NCBI GenBank assembly: GCA_019119815.1
Contig: DWWH01000075.1
Span: 1-61,505 of the forward strand
Direction: 5' to 3'
Source of the DNA: Candidatus Eisenbergiella intestinipullorum
GTDB lineage: Bacteria > Bacillota > Clostridia > Lachnospirales > Lachnospiraceae
DNA length: 61,505 nt
Every line of letters begins with the position of its first letter. The first letter of the stretch is position 1. The position numbers and the translations under genes are program-made. Of this stretch, positions 51,234 to 59,827 are shown one piece after another. Below the pieces are notes generated by a model, which did not search any database, was not told the origin of the DNA, and was given only the letters and a program-made list of their open reading frames with translations.

Positions 51234-51908
51234 TCAGGGCTGATTCTGGCGCTCCGGAGCATCCAGGATTGCCATCATGTCCCGCACATTCTGCGCGATG
51301 TCTCCGTGAAAAACGGCGGAGCCCGCCACGATGACATTGGCTCCCGCATCCAGTACGGCAGGAATGTTTTCCTTCGTGATGCCGCCGTCTACCTCGATGT
51401 CCACGTTCAGCCCCTTTTCCTCGATCATTTTTCTGGCCTCCCGGACGCGCTCCGTGGAAGCCGGAAGGTATTTCTGTCCGCCAAAGCCGGGCTCCACCGT
51501 CATCACCAGGAGCATGTCGATCTTGTCCAGATACTTTTCCGCGCACCGGATGGGCGTCGCCGGCTTGACGGACAGCCCCGCCTTGCGGCCCAGGCTGTGG
51601 ATCCAGTCCAGCGTTTCCTCCACGTTGCTGCAGGCCTCCAGATGTACGGTGATGATGTCCGCTCCGCTTCTGGCAAAATCTGCCGCATAGCGCGTGGGCT
51701 CCTCCACCATGAGGTGCACGTCAAAAATAATATCCGTATATTTTCTCAGGGAGGCGACCACACACATTCCGAAGGAAATGGAGGGGACAAACATTCCGTC
51801 CATGATGTCGATATGCAGGTATTTCGCTCCAGCCTGCTGCACCAGATCGATCTGTTCTCCCAGCCTCGCGCAGTCCGCTGCCAGAATGGATGGAGACAGT
51901 ATGTTCAT
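51234..51908 (-). CDS. rpe: ribulose-phosphate 3-epimerase
   Basis: 224 residues, TIM barrel. LSPSILAADCARLGEQI, HIDIMDGMFVPSISFG (metal His/Asp), VHLMVEEPTRYAADF, TVEPGFGGQKYLPAS and VDGGITKENIPAVLDAGAN are all hallmark stretches. It links xylulose-5-P and ribulose-5-P. It has its own hairpins and a terminator-like stem upstream (51949-51977), so its level may be set apart from tktB. Confidence 0.95.
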   Translation of the reverse strand: MNILSPSILAADCARLGEQIDLVQQAGAKYLHIDIMDGMFVPSISFGMCVVASLRKYTDIIFDVHLMVEEPTRYAADFARSGADIITVHLEACSNVEETLDWIHSLGRKAGLSVKPATPIRCAEKYLDKIDMLLVMTVEPGFGGQKYLPASTERVREARKMIEEKGLNVDIEVDGGITKENIPAVLDAGANVIVAGSAVFHGDIAQNVRDMMAILDAPERQNQP

Positions 51909-51922
51909 ATTACCTCTTTCCC

Positions 51923-51940
51923 TGCTGCCTTACGGCAGCA
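51923..51940 (-). repeat. hairpin before the rpe Shine-Dalgarno
   Basis: TGCTGCC pairs with GGCAGCA (4-nt loop), ending six bases before the GAGG of rpe. Confidence 0.6.
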
Positions 51941-51948
51941 TTTAATTC

Positions 51949-51977
51949 GTAAGAAAAATGCGCTGAAGCGCATTTTT
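51949..51977 (-). terminator. terminator-like hairpin between tktB and rpe
   Basis: A 10-bp stem AAAAATGCGC/GCGCATTTTT with a 4-nt loop and a T-rich end, on the minus strand inside the arabinose operon. Further stems (CTGCCGGC.. near 52053-52080 and GCCGC/GCGGC near 52019) fill the rest of this 250-base gap. Confidence 0.6.
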
Positions 51978-52164
51978 ACAGGAAGAAAATCGAAGACTTT
52001 CTTCCGCCTCTTCATCCCTGCCGCCTGTGCGGCCCGATATAAGACGACTGCTGCCGGCCTCCGATAAGGAAGCCGGCAGAATCTCTTTTATCCTGTCAGA
52101 CCCGCCGGGCGCCTCGGCCATACCTACAAAGAAACGAGACTGTCCGGCATACATTCACAGGACG

Positions 52165-53118
52165 TTATTTCACAAATTCCTTTACCTTTGCGTAAATACC
52201 CGCTCCGTCCAAGCCATACTTGGCAACCAGCTCAGACGCCGTTCCGGATTCTCCGAACCTGTCGTTGATGCCGATGCGCAGAACAGGCGTGGGCGCCTGC
52301 TCGGAAAGGGCTTCGCAGACCGCACCGCCAAGACCGCCAAGAACGGTATGTTCTTCCGCCGTCACCACTTTTCCGGTCTTTTTCGCGGACTTCACGATCA
52401 GCTCCGTGTCCAAAGGCTTGATGGTGTGGATATTGATCACTTCCGCGCTGATGCCGTCAGCGGCCAGCTTTTCCGCCGCTTCCAGGGCGGAGGAAACGCA
52501 GATTCCGGTGGCAACGATGGTCACGTCGCTTCCCTCGCGCAGAAGGACGCCCTTGCCGATTTCAAAATGATAATCCTCTCTGTCGTTGATGATCGGAACT
52601 GCAGCGCGTCCGAAGCGCAGATAAACGGGGCCCACATATTCGATGGCTGCCTTCACTGCCGCTCTCGCCTCCGCAGCGTCGCTGGGATTGATAACTACCA
52701 TACCAGGGATCGCGCGCATCAGAGCGATGTCCTCCAGGCACTGATGAGAGGCGCCGTCCTCGCCCACGGTGATGCCCGCATGAGTAGCGCCGATCTTTAC
52801 ATTCAGGTGAGGATAGCCGATGGAGTTGCGCACCTGCTCATAGGCGCGTCCCGCCGCAAACATGGCGAAGGAGCTGGCAAAAGGGATCTTTCCCACGGTA
52901 GCGAGTCCCGCCGCAATCCCCATCATGTTGCTTTCCGCGATTCCGCAGTCAATGTGGCGTTCCGGAAATACCTTCTGGAAGGAATTCGTCTTCGTAGCAT
53001 TTGCCAGATCGGCATCCAGGACCACCAGGTCGGGATACTGTGCGCCAAATTCTGCAAGGGCCTTTCCATAGGCTTCTCTGGTCGCCATTTTCTGAACGGT
53101 CTTTGTTACTTCTGACAT
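52165..53118 (-). CDS. tktB: transketolase, C-terminal subunit
   Basis: 317 residues. Pyrimidine-binding and C-terminal domains of a split transketolase: DADLANATKTNSFQKVFPER, CGIAESNMMGIAAGLATVGK (catalytic Glu for thiamine diphosphate) and TVLGGLGGAVCEALSEQAP. It pairs with the N-terminal subunit encoded just upstream, whose gene it overlaps by 13 bases, so equal amounts are likely. The enzyme moves two-carbon units among pentose, tetrose and heptose phosphates. Confidence 0.93.
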   Translation of the reverse strand: MSEVTKTVQKMATREAYGKALAEFGAQYPDLVVLDADLANATKTNSFQKVFPERHIDCGIAESNMMGIAAGLATVGKIPFASSFAMFAAGRAYEQVRNSIGYPHLNVKIGATHAGITVGEDGASHQCLEDIALMRAIPGMVVINPSDAAEARAAVKAAIEYVGPVYLRFGRAAVPIINDREDYHFEIGKGVLLREGSDVTIVATGICVSSALEAAEKLAADGISAEVINIHTIKPLDTELIVKSAKKTGKVVTAEEHTVLGGLGGAVCEALSEQAPTPVLRIGINDRFGESGTASELVAKYGLDGAGIYAKVKEFVK

Positions 53119-53942
53119 AATGCTTCACCTGCTTTCTCCAAATCTGCCATGGCAATCGCAAACTCCTCGTCGTTGGGAGCCTTTCCGTGCCAGTCCACAT
53201 TGCCTTCCATGAAGGAAACACCCTTGCCCTTCAGGCTGTGCGCGATGATCGCCGTGGGCATACCCTTCGTTTCTCTCGCTTCTTTAAACGCGGCGCGAAG
53301 CTCGTCAAAATCATGGGCGTTCACATTGATCACATGGAAATTGAATGCTTCAAACTTTTTGTCGATCGGATACGGGGAGCAGACCTTGTCGATGGGTCCG
53401 TCGATCTGCAGGCCATTGTTGTCCACGATCACCACAAGGTTATCCAGCTTATGGAATCCGGCGAACATGGAAGCTTCCCAGACCTGTCCCTCTTCGATCT
53501 CGCCGTCTCCCAACAGCGTATACACACGGAAGTCTTTGTTGTCCATCTTTCCGCCCAGGGCCATTCCCACTGCTGCGGAAATCCCCTGTCCCAGGGAGCC
53601 GCTGGACATATCAACGCCGGGCGTATACTGCCTGCAGGGATGTCCCTGAAGACGGGAGCCGAGGTGTCTGAGCGTGGTCAGCTCCTCCACCGGGAAGTAG
53701 CCTCTGTGAGCCAGAGTGGAATACAGGCCGGGGGCATTATGTCCCTTGGAAAGCACGAAGCGGTCCCGCTCCGGCATATCCGGATGCTCCGGGTCAATGT
53801 TCATCTCTTCAAAATAGAGATAGGTAAAAATGTCCGCTGCCGAAAGAGATCCGCCCGGGTGGCCGCACTTCGCGCTGTGCACGCCGACGATGATCCCTTT
53901 GCGGATCTCGTTCGCCATTTTGGCGAGTTCAAGATTCTCCAT
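53106..53942 (-). CDS. tktA: transketolase, N-terminal subunit
   Basis: 278 residues. Thiamine-diphosphate-binding part: HSAKCGHPGGSLSAADIFTY, LSKGHNAPGLYSTLAHRGY, the GDGEIEEGQVWEASMFAG motif and VDNNGLQIDGPID. ATG 53942 (MENLELAKMANEIRKG) follows GGAGG; the open frame before it is leader. It belongs to the arabinose operon, after araD, and is translationally linked to tktB. Confidence 0.93.
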   Translation of the reverse strand: MENLELAKMANEIRKGIIVGVHSAKCGHPGGSLSAADIFTYLYFEEMNIDPEHPDMPERDRFVLSKGHNAPGLYSTLAHRGYFPVEELTTLRHLGSRLQGHPCRQYTPGVDMSSGSLGQGISAAVGMALGGKMDNKDFRVYTLLGDGEIEEGQVWEASMFAGFHKLDNLVVIVDNNGLQIDGPIDKVCSPYPIDKKFEAFNFHVINVNAHDFDELRAAFKEARETKGMPTAIIAHSLKGKGVSFMEGNVDWHGKAPNDEEFAIAMADLEKAGEALCQK

Positions 53943-54060
53943 GAAATTTTCCTCCGTCTTTCTGATTGGAAACAGCCCGGTACCCGACGGCTCTGCCGTC
54001 CATGCCGAAGGAAGCACGGGCCGCGCTCCTGCTCCCTGTAGCTGTCCTTCGTAGTTTACC

Positions 54061-54765
54061 CTATTTTACCCCTGTTTGTCCATAGTAAGCGTTAGCGCCG
54101 TGCTTTCTGTAATAATGCTTGTCCTGAAGCTCCTGAGGAGCGGGCTGGATACGGGGATTGATGGTCTCGGCGCGGTAAGCCATTTTGGCCACCTCTTCCA
54201 GGACCACTGCATTATGAACGGCCTCATGAGCGTCCTTCCCCCAGGCGAAGGGACCGTGATTTTTGCAGAGCACTGCAGGAACGGCTGCCGGATCCTTTCC
54301 CATGGCCTGAAATTCATTTACGATCAGGCGGCCGGTATTTGCTTCATAGGCCTCGTCGATCTCCTCTTTGGTCAGACAGCGCAGGCAGGGCACTTCTCCA
54401 TAAATATAGTCCGCATGGGTGGTTCCGTAGCAGGGGATGCTCCTGCCGGCCTGCGCCCAGCTGGTGGCATAGGGAGAATGGGTATGAACGATCCCGCCGA
54501 TCTGGGGAAACGCCTTATAAAGCTCCACATGGGTAGCAGTATCGGAGGAAGGATTGTATCTGCCTTCTACCTTGTTTCCGTTCAGGTCCACGATGACCAT
54601 ATCGTCGGGCGTGAGTTTATCATAATCCACGCCGCTGGGCTTGATGGCAAACAGGCCGCTTTCCCGGTCGATCTCGCTCACATTTCCCCAAGTAAACGTC
54701 ACCAGCCCATACTTGGGCAGGAGCATGTTGGCTTCATATACTCTTTTTTTCAGCTCTTCTAACAT
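54061..54765 (-). CDS. araD: L-ribulose-5-phosphate 4-epimerase
   Basis: 234 residues, class II aldolase fold. [39 protein letters not shown], metal-binding [26 protein letters not shown] and [17 protein letters not shown] match AraD. It converts L-ribulose-5-P to D-xylulose-5-P. A very GC-rich hairpin (54781-54814) lies just before its Shine-Dalgarno. Confidence 0.95.
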   Translation of the reverse strand: MLEELKKRVYEANMLLPKYGLVTFTWGNVSEIDRESGLFAIKPSGVDYDKLTPDDMVIVDLNGNKVEGRYNPSSDTATHVELYKAFPQIGGIVHTHSPYATSWAQAGRSIPCYGTTHADYIYGEVPCLRCLTKEEIDEAYEANTGRLIVNEFQAMGKDPAAVPAVLCKNHGPFAWGKDAHEAVHNAVVLEEVAKMAYRAETINPRIQPAPQELQDKHYYRKHGANAYYGQTGVK

Positions 54766-54780
54766 TTTTCATGCCTTTCC

Positions 54781-54814
54781 GGCCCGGGCCGGCCACAGCA
54801 GAGCCGGCCGGGCC
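54781..54814 (-). repeat. GC-rich hairpin before the araD Shine-Dalgarno
   Basis: GGCCCGGCCGGC pairs with GCCGGCCCGGGCC (one bulge), 9-nt loop, ending directly before GGAAAGG of araD. Confidence 0.7.
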
Positions 54815-54832
54815 TGTATCTTTTTACCGCTC

Positions 54833-56425
54833 TCAGATCAGGGATTCCACAGCAGCTTTTTCAATGGGCAGCCCGGCCGTATAGCGCTTCACGAATACGT
54901 CGAAGCCTTCCACGTCTTTTTCATCCGGAGTCAGGGTCACGCCCTCCTGTCCGGCAAATACGGCGCGGTTCAGGAAATCGGCCAGACTTTCTCCTTCCTG
55001 TTTATGCAGCATGTAGGAGGCCAGCAGGGCAATGCCCCACGCGCCGCCCTCTCCCGCCGTCTCCATGACGGTGACAGGCGCGTTGACGGCCGCGGCCAGG
55101 ATCTTCTGGCCCACTTCCTTCGTCTTGAACAGGCCGCCGTGGCCCATCAGACGGTCGATCTGCACGCCTTCTTCCTTCAGCAGGATGTCCAGGCCGGTTT
55201 TCAGGGCGCCCAGGGAAGTGAACAGATGCACGCGCATGAAGTTCGCCAGATTGAAACGGCTCTCCGGATTTCTCACGAAGAGCGGACGGCCCTCTTCAAA
55301 ACCGGTGATATGCTCTCCGGAAAAATAGTTGTAGGCCAGCAGGCCGCCGCAGTCCGGATCTCCCTCCAGAGCCTTGCGGTACAGGGTGCCGAACAGATCG
55401 TTTCTGTCCACCTTCATTCCAAATGCCTGCGTAAACTCCTCAAACAGGCTGATCCATGCGTTCAGGTCGGAGGTGCAGTTGTTGCAGTGCACCATGGCCA
55501 CCGCGCTTCCGTCAGGCGTGGTCACCATATCGATCTCCGGATGCACCTTTTCCAGATCCTTTTCCAGAACCACCATGGCAAAAACGCTGGTTCCTGCGGA
55601 CACATTTCCGGTGCGCTTCGCCACGCTGTTTGTTGCCGTCATGCCGGTTCCCGCATCTCCCTCCGGAGGGCAGACGGGAATTCCCGCCTTCAGATTTCCG
55701 CTCACATCCAGAAGCTTCGCGCCTTCCTCCGTCAGCGTGCCTGCATTTTCTCCTGCCAGCAGAATCTCCGGCAGAATACCGGAAAGCGTCCAGGGATAGC
55801 CTTTATCCGCGATCAGCTTTTCAAAGGTCTCCATCATGGCCGCGCTGTACTGCTTCGTCTGCGCGTCAATGGGAAGCATGCCCGCCGCCTCGCCGATGCC
55901 GAGAACCTTTCTTCCGGTCAGCTTCCAGTGCACATAGCCCGCCAGAGTGGTCAGATAGGCGATGTCCTTCACATGCTCTTCCCCGTTCAGGATGGCCTGA
56001 TACAGATGGGCGATGCTCCATCTCTGAGGAATATTGAAATGGAAGGCCTCCGTCAGCTTCACGGACGCTTCCTCCGTGATGGTATTTCTCCAGGTCCGGA
56101 AGGGCACCAGCATCTCCCCGTTTTTGTCAAAAGGCAGATAACCGTGCATCATGGCGCTGAAGCCAAGAGCACCCACCGTGGTCAGGGTGACGCCGTATTT
56201 TTCCCGCACATCCTTTGCCATATCAGCATAGCAGTCCTGCAGGCCGGTCCAGATGTCCTCCTGGCTGTAGGTCCAGATATTGTTTTCATACCGGTTTTCC
56301 CACTCATGGCTTCCGGAGGCGATCGGAGCGTTGTCCGCTCCGGTCAGAACCGCCTTGATCCTGGTGGAACCGAACTCAATTCCCAGGGTTGTTTTCCCCT
56401 CCAAAATCATCTGCTTAATATCCAT
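54833..56425 (-). CDS. araK: FGGY-family kinase, clostridial L-ribulokinase AraK type
   Basis: 530 residues. FGGY sugar kinase: [16 protein letters not shown] phosphate loop, [35 protein letters not shown], and [17 protein letters not shown] with [16 protein letters not shown] for nucleotide binding. Sequence databases often call such proteins xylulokinase, but a gene of this type was shown to be the ribulokinase of Clostridium acetobutylicum, and its place between araA and araD here supports that. Start at ATG 56425 with GGGAG upstream. Confidence 0.88.
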   Translation of the reverse strand: MDIKQMILEGKTTLGIEFGSTRIKAVLTGADNAPIASGSHEWENRYENNIWTYSQEDIWTGLQDCYADMAKDVREKYGVTLTTVGALGFSAMMHGYLPFDKNGEMLVPFRTWRNTITEEASVKLTEAFHFNIPQRWSIAHLYQAILNGEEHVKDIAYLTTLAGYVHWKLTGRKVLGIGEAAGMLPIDAQTKQYSAAMMETFEKLIADKGYPWTLSGILPEILLAGENAGTLTEEGAKLLDVSGNLKAGIPVCPPEGDAGTGMTATNSVAKRTGNVSAGTSVFAMVVLEKDLEKVHPEIDMVTTPDGSAVAMVHCNNCTSDLNAWISLFEEFTQAFGMKVDRNDLFGTLYRKALEGDPDCGGLLAYNYFSGEHITGFEEGRPLFVRNPESRFNLANFMRVHLFTSLGALKTGLDILLKEEGVQIDRLMGHGGLFKTKEVGQKILAAAVNAPVTVMETAGEGGAWGIALLASYMLHKQEGESLADFLNRAVFAGQEGVTLTPDEKDVEGFDVFVKRYTAGLPIEKAAVESLI

Positions 56426-56548
56426 ATCTTCTCCCTTTCCGGAGCGCAGCGGCAGGATGGGCAGAATGCGGAATGCCGCATTTTTCACCTGTCATTCCCG
56501 TCCCGCAGTGCTCCCGCACAGACAGTCCCTCCTTTTGGGCCAGCTGTT

Positions 56549-58045
56549 TTATCTGTAATATACGCTGTTCCAGCGCAGCTCATTTTTCAGGTCCCTGATC
56601 GTCGTATTCTTATCGATGACCACGCTCTCGATTCCCATGGCATCCGCCCAGTCAACCATCTGATCCACGGTCAGATCATAGGAAAATGCGGTGTGGTGCG
56701 CGCCGCCTGCCAGGATCCAGGCCTGCGCTCCAACTGCCAGATCCGGTTCCGGTGTCCAGAACGCGGTAGCGACGGGCAGCTTGGGCATTTCCTTTTCACA
56801 CTTCTTGCAGTTGACCGCATTGATGATCAGGCGGAAGCGGTTTCCAAGATCTACGAGAGAAGTAGCGACTGCAGGGCCGGTCTTGGAAGTGAATACCAGA
56901 CGGGCAGGATCCTCTCTGTTGCCCATGGAAAGAGGCTGCACCTTGATGGAGATCGGGCCGTCCGCGATGGTCGGACATACCTCCAGCATATGCGCTTCCA
57001 GAACGCCTTCCTTGCCGGGAACCAGGTTGTAGGTATAATCCTCCATGAAGGAAGTTCCCTTGGCATTGGGGGTGCCGGCCGTCATGATCTTCATCAGGCG
57101 CACCATGGCCGCCGTCTTCCAGTCTCCTTCTCCACCGAAGCCGTAGCCCTTCTCCATCAGCCTCTGGATGGCAAGACCGGGAAGCTGCTTCAGGCCGCCC
57201 AGCATGCCGAAGTGAGTGACGATGGCCTGATAATTGCCGTCTTCCAGGAATTTTTCCAGACCGATCTCGATCCTGGCCTGCTCCGCCACATGTCTTCTGA
57301 ATTCTTCCGGACCTCTTCCCTCCAGAAGGATGTTGTATTTGCTGTAATATTCCTCTACCAGAGCGTCCACATCGCCCTGTGCTACGGCGTCTACATATTC
57401 CACCGCATCATTCACGCAGTAATGGTCGATTTCCCAGCCAAATTTGATCTCTGCTTCCACCTTGTCGCCTTCCGTTACGGCAACATTGTTCATGTTGTCG
57501 CCGATACGGCAGACTCTGATATGAGAAGATTCCATCACGCCGATGGCCGTTCTCATCCAGCTTCCAAGCTGATCCTGCACGGCAGGATTCGCCCAGTGAC
57601 CCACGATCACCTTGCGCTCGATCCCCATGCGGGATACGATGTGTCCGTATTCCCTGTCGCCGTGCGCAGACTGGTTTTCATTCATGAAATCCATATCTAT
57701 GGTGTCATAGGGGATCTCCTCGTTGAACTGGGTATGCAGATGGCAGAGGGGTTTTCTGTATTCCTTCAGGCCCAGGATCCACATCTTGGCCGGGGAGAAG
57801 GTGTGCATCCAGGTAATGACACCTGCGCACTCCGGATCCTCATTTGCCGCATTCAGGGTTCTTCTGATGGTGGCCGGATCGATCAGGGTGGGCTTTAATA
57901 CCACCTCAAAAGGAAGCCTTCCCGATGCATTTAAGCCTTCCACGATCTTCGCGGAATGCTCTGCCACCTTTCTCAGGCACTCGTCTCCGTACAGATCCTG
58001 AGATCCGGTACAGAACCAGAACTTGTAATTTGCTCCTGTTTTCAT
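56549..58045 (-). CDS. araA: L-arabinose isomerase
   Basis: 498 residues. YKFWFCTGSQDLYGDECL start, TWMHTFSPAKMWILGLKEY, EENQ-like loop, GDWKTAAMVRLMKIM, SFMEDYTYNLVPGKEGVLEA and C-terminal AGGAHHTAFSYDLTVDQM (metal His) identify AraA. It turns L-arabinose into L-ribulose. ATG 58045 follows AAGGAGG. Two GC hairpins and a terminator-like stem fill the 108 bases between araR and araA. Confidence 0.96.
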   Translation of the reverse strand: MKTGANYKFWFCTGSQDLYGDECLRKVAEHSAKIVEGLNASGRLPFEVVLKPTLIDPATIRRTLNAANEDPECAGVITWMHTFSPAKMWILGLKEYRKPLCHLHTQFNEEIPYDTIDMDFMNENQSAHGDREYGHIVSRMGIERKVIVGHWANPAVQDQLGSWMRTAIGVMESSHIRVCRIGDNMNNVAVTEGDKVEAEIKFGWEIDHYCVNDAVEYVDAVAQGDVDALVEEYYSKYNILLEGRGPEEFRRHVAEQARIEIGLEKFLEDGNYQAIVTHFGMLGGLKQLPGLAIQRLMEKGYGFGGEGDWKTAAMVRLMKIMTAGTPNAKGTSFMEDYTYNLVPGKEGVLEAHMLEVCPTIADGPISIKVQPLSMGNREDPARLVFTSKTGPAVATSLVDLGNRFRLIINAVNCKKCEKEMPKLPVATAFWTPEPDLAVGAQAWILAGGAHHTAFSYDLTVDQMVDWADAMGIESVVIDKNTTIRDLKNELRWNSVYYR

Positions 58046-58060
58046 ATTTTCCTCCTTCCG

Positions 58061-58110
58061 GCACGAACGCCTGGTCCGTGCTCCTTCCATTTTCCGCCGC
58101 CCCTGGCGGC
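58061..58110 (-). repeat. paired hairpins in the araA leader
   Basis: Reading toward araA: GCCGCC/GGCGGC (58096-58110), then GGAAGGAG, then a GCACG..CGTGC stem containing CGTTCGTGCC (58061-58081), then the true AAGGAGG. The same two hairpin types occur together in the pgi leader. Confidence 0.6.
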
Positions 58111-58125
58111 ATCTGAATTTTTATG

Positions 58126-58149
58126 AAAGAACGATGCAGACCGTTCTTT
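58126..58149 (-). terminator. terminator-like hairpin between araR and araA
   Basis: AAAGAACG pairs with CGTTCTTT (8 bp, 8-nt loop) directly after the araR stop. The following T run is short, so partial termination is the most that can be claimed. Confidence 0.4.
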
Positions 58150-58153
58150 GCTT

Positions 58154-59251
58154 CTATCGGTCCGTTTCCGCGCCTTCGATGCGTCTCACGGAATCCCGCT
58201 CCACGATCTCCGGCTCAAATTCACAGGTCCCGTCAAAGCTCCTGTCCCGGATCATGGCGATCAGATTTTCCGCCGCCTTCGCTCCCAGCCTGTCCGCCGG
58301 ATGGCGCACGCTGGTGAGCCTGGTCTCGGAAAGCTCCGCCAGTTCGGAATCATCGATACTGATAAGGGACACATCCTCCGGGATCCGGATGCCTTCTTCT
58401 TTCAAAAGTCCCTCCAGCAGAAAAGCCAGCTTGTCATTATAGCAGAATATGGCGGTACAGTCCCGGAAACGGCGAAGGATCCCCGCCCGGTAGTCGGAAA
58501 AATTTTTCTCTCCCTCCGTATCCAGCCACATGGCGCCCTGATCGCCGGCCGGTATACCGAGCCGCCTGCAGGCATTCAGATAACCTTCATATCTCAAATG
58601 TCCCTGACCGTCGTCAAACTTCATCAGCGCACCGATCCGCCGGTGTCCGGCGGCTGCCAGATATTCCACCGCCCGCTCTGCCGCAAGCCGGTCGTTTAAC
58701 GTCACATGGGGCAGCGGAAGCTGCCGGTAATAGCTGTTGATGAAAAGAATGGGAATCCCCCGTTCCATCAGCGTCCCGATCAGGGGCAGATTGGGATTCG
58801 GCAGACCGCTCCTGGTGGCTTCCAGGATGATCCCCGCCGCATCGTCCCTGCTGATGATGTCCTCCAGAACGATCCGTTCCCGTTCCAGCTGATTATTGGT
58901 AAAAGAGATCTGAACGGAATACCCCCGCTCGAACAGGTCATTTTCAATCCCCTGAATGGTCCTGGGGAAAATATAGCTGTCCACATAGGTGGAAACCACT
59001 GCGATCCTCGTCCTGTTTTCCAGGGCCGCCCGGCGATTATCGCTGACATAAGTACCGCTTCCGCGGCGGCGCACCAGAAGCTGCTCCTTCTCCAGAAGCT
59101 CCAGCGCATGCCGGATCGTCTGTCTGGAAAAACCATACCGGGCAGTCAGTTCATTTTCCGAACTCATTTTCTCTCCCGGCTTCAGTTCCCCGCTTTCCAC
59201 CTGTTCCCGCAGGAGAGCTGCAAGCTGCAGATATTTTGCTTCCTTTTTCAA
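58154..59251 (-). CDS. araR: AraR-type regulator (GntR HTH + LacI-like sugar domain)
   Basis: About 365 residues. Residues 1-70 are a GntR winged helix (LKPGEKMSSENELTARYGFS, then RQTIRHALELLEKE, GSGTYVS). The rest is a LacI-like effector domain (IAVVSTYVDSYIFPRTIQGI; FCYNDKLAFLLEGLLKEEG; TSVRHPADRLG). This is the AraR architecture that releases DNA when arabinose binds. The start is likely TTG 59251, with GGGAG at good distance; upstream in-frame ATGs lack one. It is the first gene of the arabinose operon, with candidate boxes before it. Confidence 0.88.
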   Translation of the reverse strand: MKKEAKYLQLAALLREQVESGELKPGEKMSSENELTARYGFSRQTIRHALELLEKEQLLVRRRGSGTYVSDNRRAALENRTRIAVVSTYVDSYIFPRTIQGIENDLFERGYSVQISFTNNQLERERIVLEDIISRDDAAGIILEATRSGLPNPNLPLIGTLMERGIPILFINSYYRQLPLPHVTLNDRLAAERAVEYLAAAGHRRIGALMKFDDGQGHLRYEGYLNACRRLGIPAGDQGAMWLDTEGEKNFSDYRAGILRRFRDCTAIFCYNDKLAFLLEGLLKEEGIRIPEDVSLISIDDSELAELSETRLTSVRHPADRLGAKAAENLIAMIRDRSFDGTCEFEPEIVERDSVRRIEGAETDR

Positions 59252-59334
59252 AACGGCAACTCCCTCCCGTCGGTTTCCTTCCATTTCAGCCTTCAGCAAG
59301 ACTGCCTGAGCGATCACCGGTTTCCTGCGCAGTC

Positions 59335-59374
59335 AAAAGTTGTATTTAATATATCAAAAAGTTGTATTTAATAT
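59335..59374. promoter_or_regulatory. pair of candidate AraR boxes
   Basis: AAAAGTTGTATTTAATAT occurs twice without a mismatch, at 59335-59352 and 59357-59374, 22 bp apart (about two helical turns), 83 bases before the araR start. Confidence 0.65.
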
Positions 59375-59512
59375 TTGCCGCTGTCTTCATCCGGTTGTTT
59401 CTTTTTGGCTAAAAATCGCTGTTCTTCCGCATATCGTTCCGGTTCTGCCGAAACAGTTTGTGCATCTTATCGTTATTTTCCGCCTTTATGCCCGCATAAA
59501 TCCGTTGATTTC

Positions 59513-59541
59513 AATATATTCCATTCCAGGCGGCATGTCAA
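59513..59541 (-). promoter_or_regulatory. sigma-A promoter of the araR operon
   Basis: TTGACA, 17-bp spacer, TATATT on the minus strand. The leader to araR is about 255 bases and includes the paired boxes. No other gene is seen in 59252-59827. Confidence 0.85.
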
Positions 59542-59671
59542 TACGATTTTGGGAAAAGCCGGGATTTTTTTCATATCCTTTCCTTTGCCAAACAGCATCT
59601 CTTTTCCCGGTTCAGGATCCGGCGTATCTTTTATGAAAAAGCCTATTTTTATCTCATTTATCATACTTATT

Positions 59672-59695
59672 TCAAAAGTTGTATGATACATATTG
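59672..59695. promoter_or_regulatory. third candidate AraR box
   Basis: TCAAAAGTTGTAT as in the other two boxes, here continued to a dyad TGTAT-G-ATACA (59680-59690). It lies about 140 bases upstream of the araR promoter. Confidence 0.6.
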
Positions 59696-59738
59696 TCATT
59701 CAGGCAGGAGGCGGCAACAGGCGGAAGCTTTTTTTGAC

Positions 59739-59778
59739 AGAATGCGCCCTGCGCAGGAAACCGCGCAGGGCGCATTCT
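59739..59778. repeat. perfect 16-bp inverted repeat after the abf gene
   Basis: AGAATGCGCCCTGCGC pairs fully with GCGCAGGGCGCATTCT around an 8-nt loop. There is no T run downstream on the minus strand, so it may be a 3'-end stabiliser or an insertion remnant rather than an intrinsic terminator. Confidence 0.7.
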
Positions 59779-59827
59779 GGCTTGCAGCATATATCCAAAG
59801 ACATCTGTCTGCCGTCAAAGCCTTTTC

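Noticed and set aside
54641..57898. 1085-codon open frame on the plus strand opposite araD, araK and araA
   Set aside because: It is antisense to three clear genes, has no family match, no Shine-Dalgarno, and arises from GC-rich codon use that suppresses stops on the opposite strand. The same applies to the long plus frames at 1099-2631, 36461-38098, 18443-20431 and 47391-49649.
59409..59465. 18-codon ORF in the araR leader
   Set aside because: It has an ATG but only a distant GGCGG, no notable amino-acid bias and no support beyond being open.
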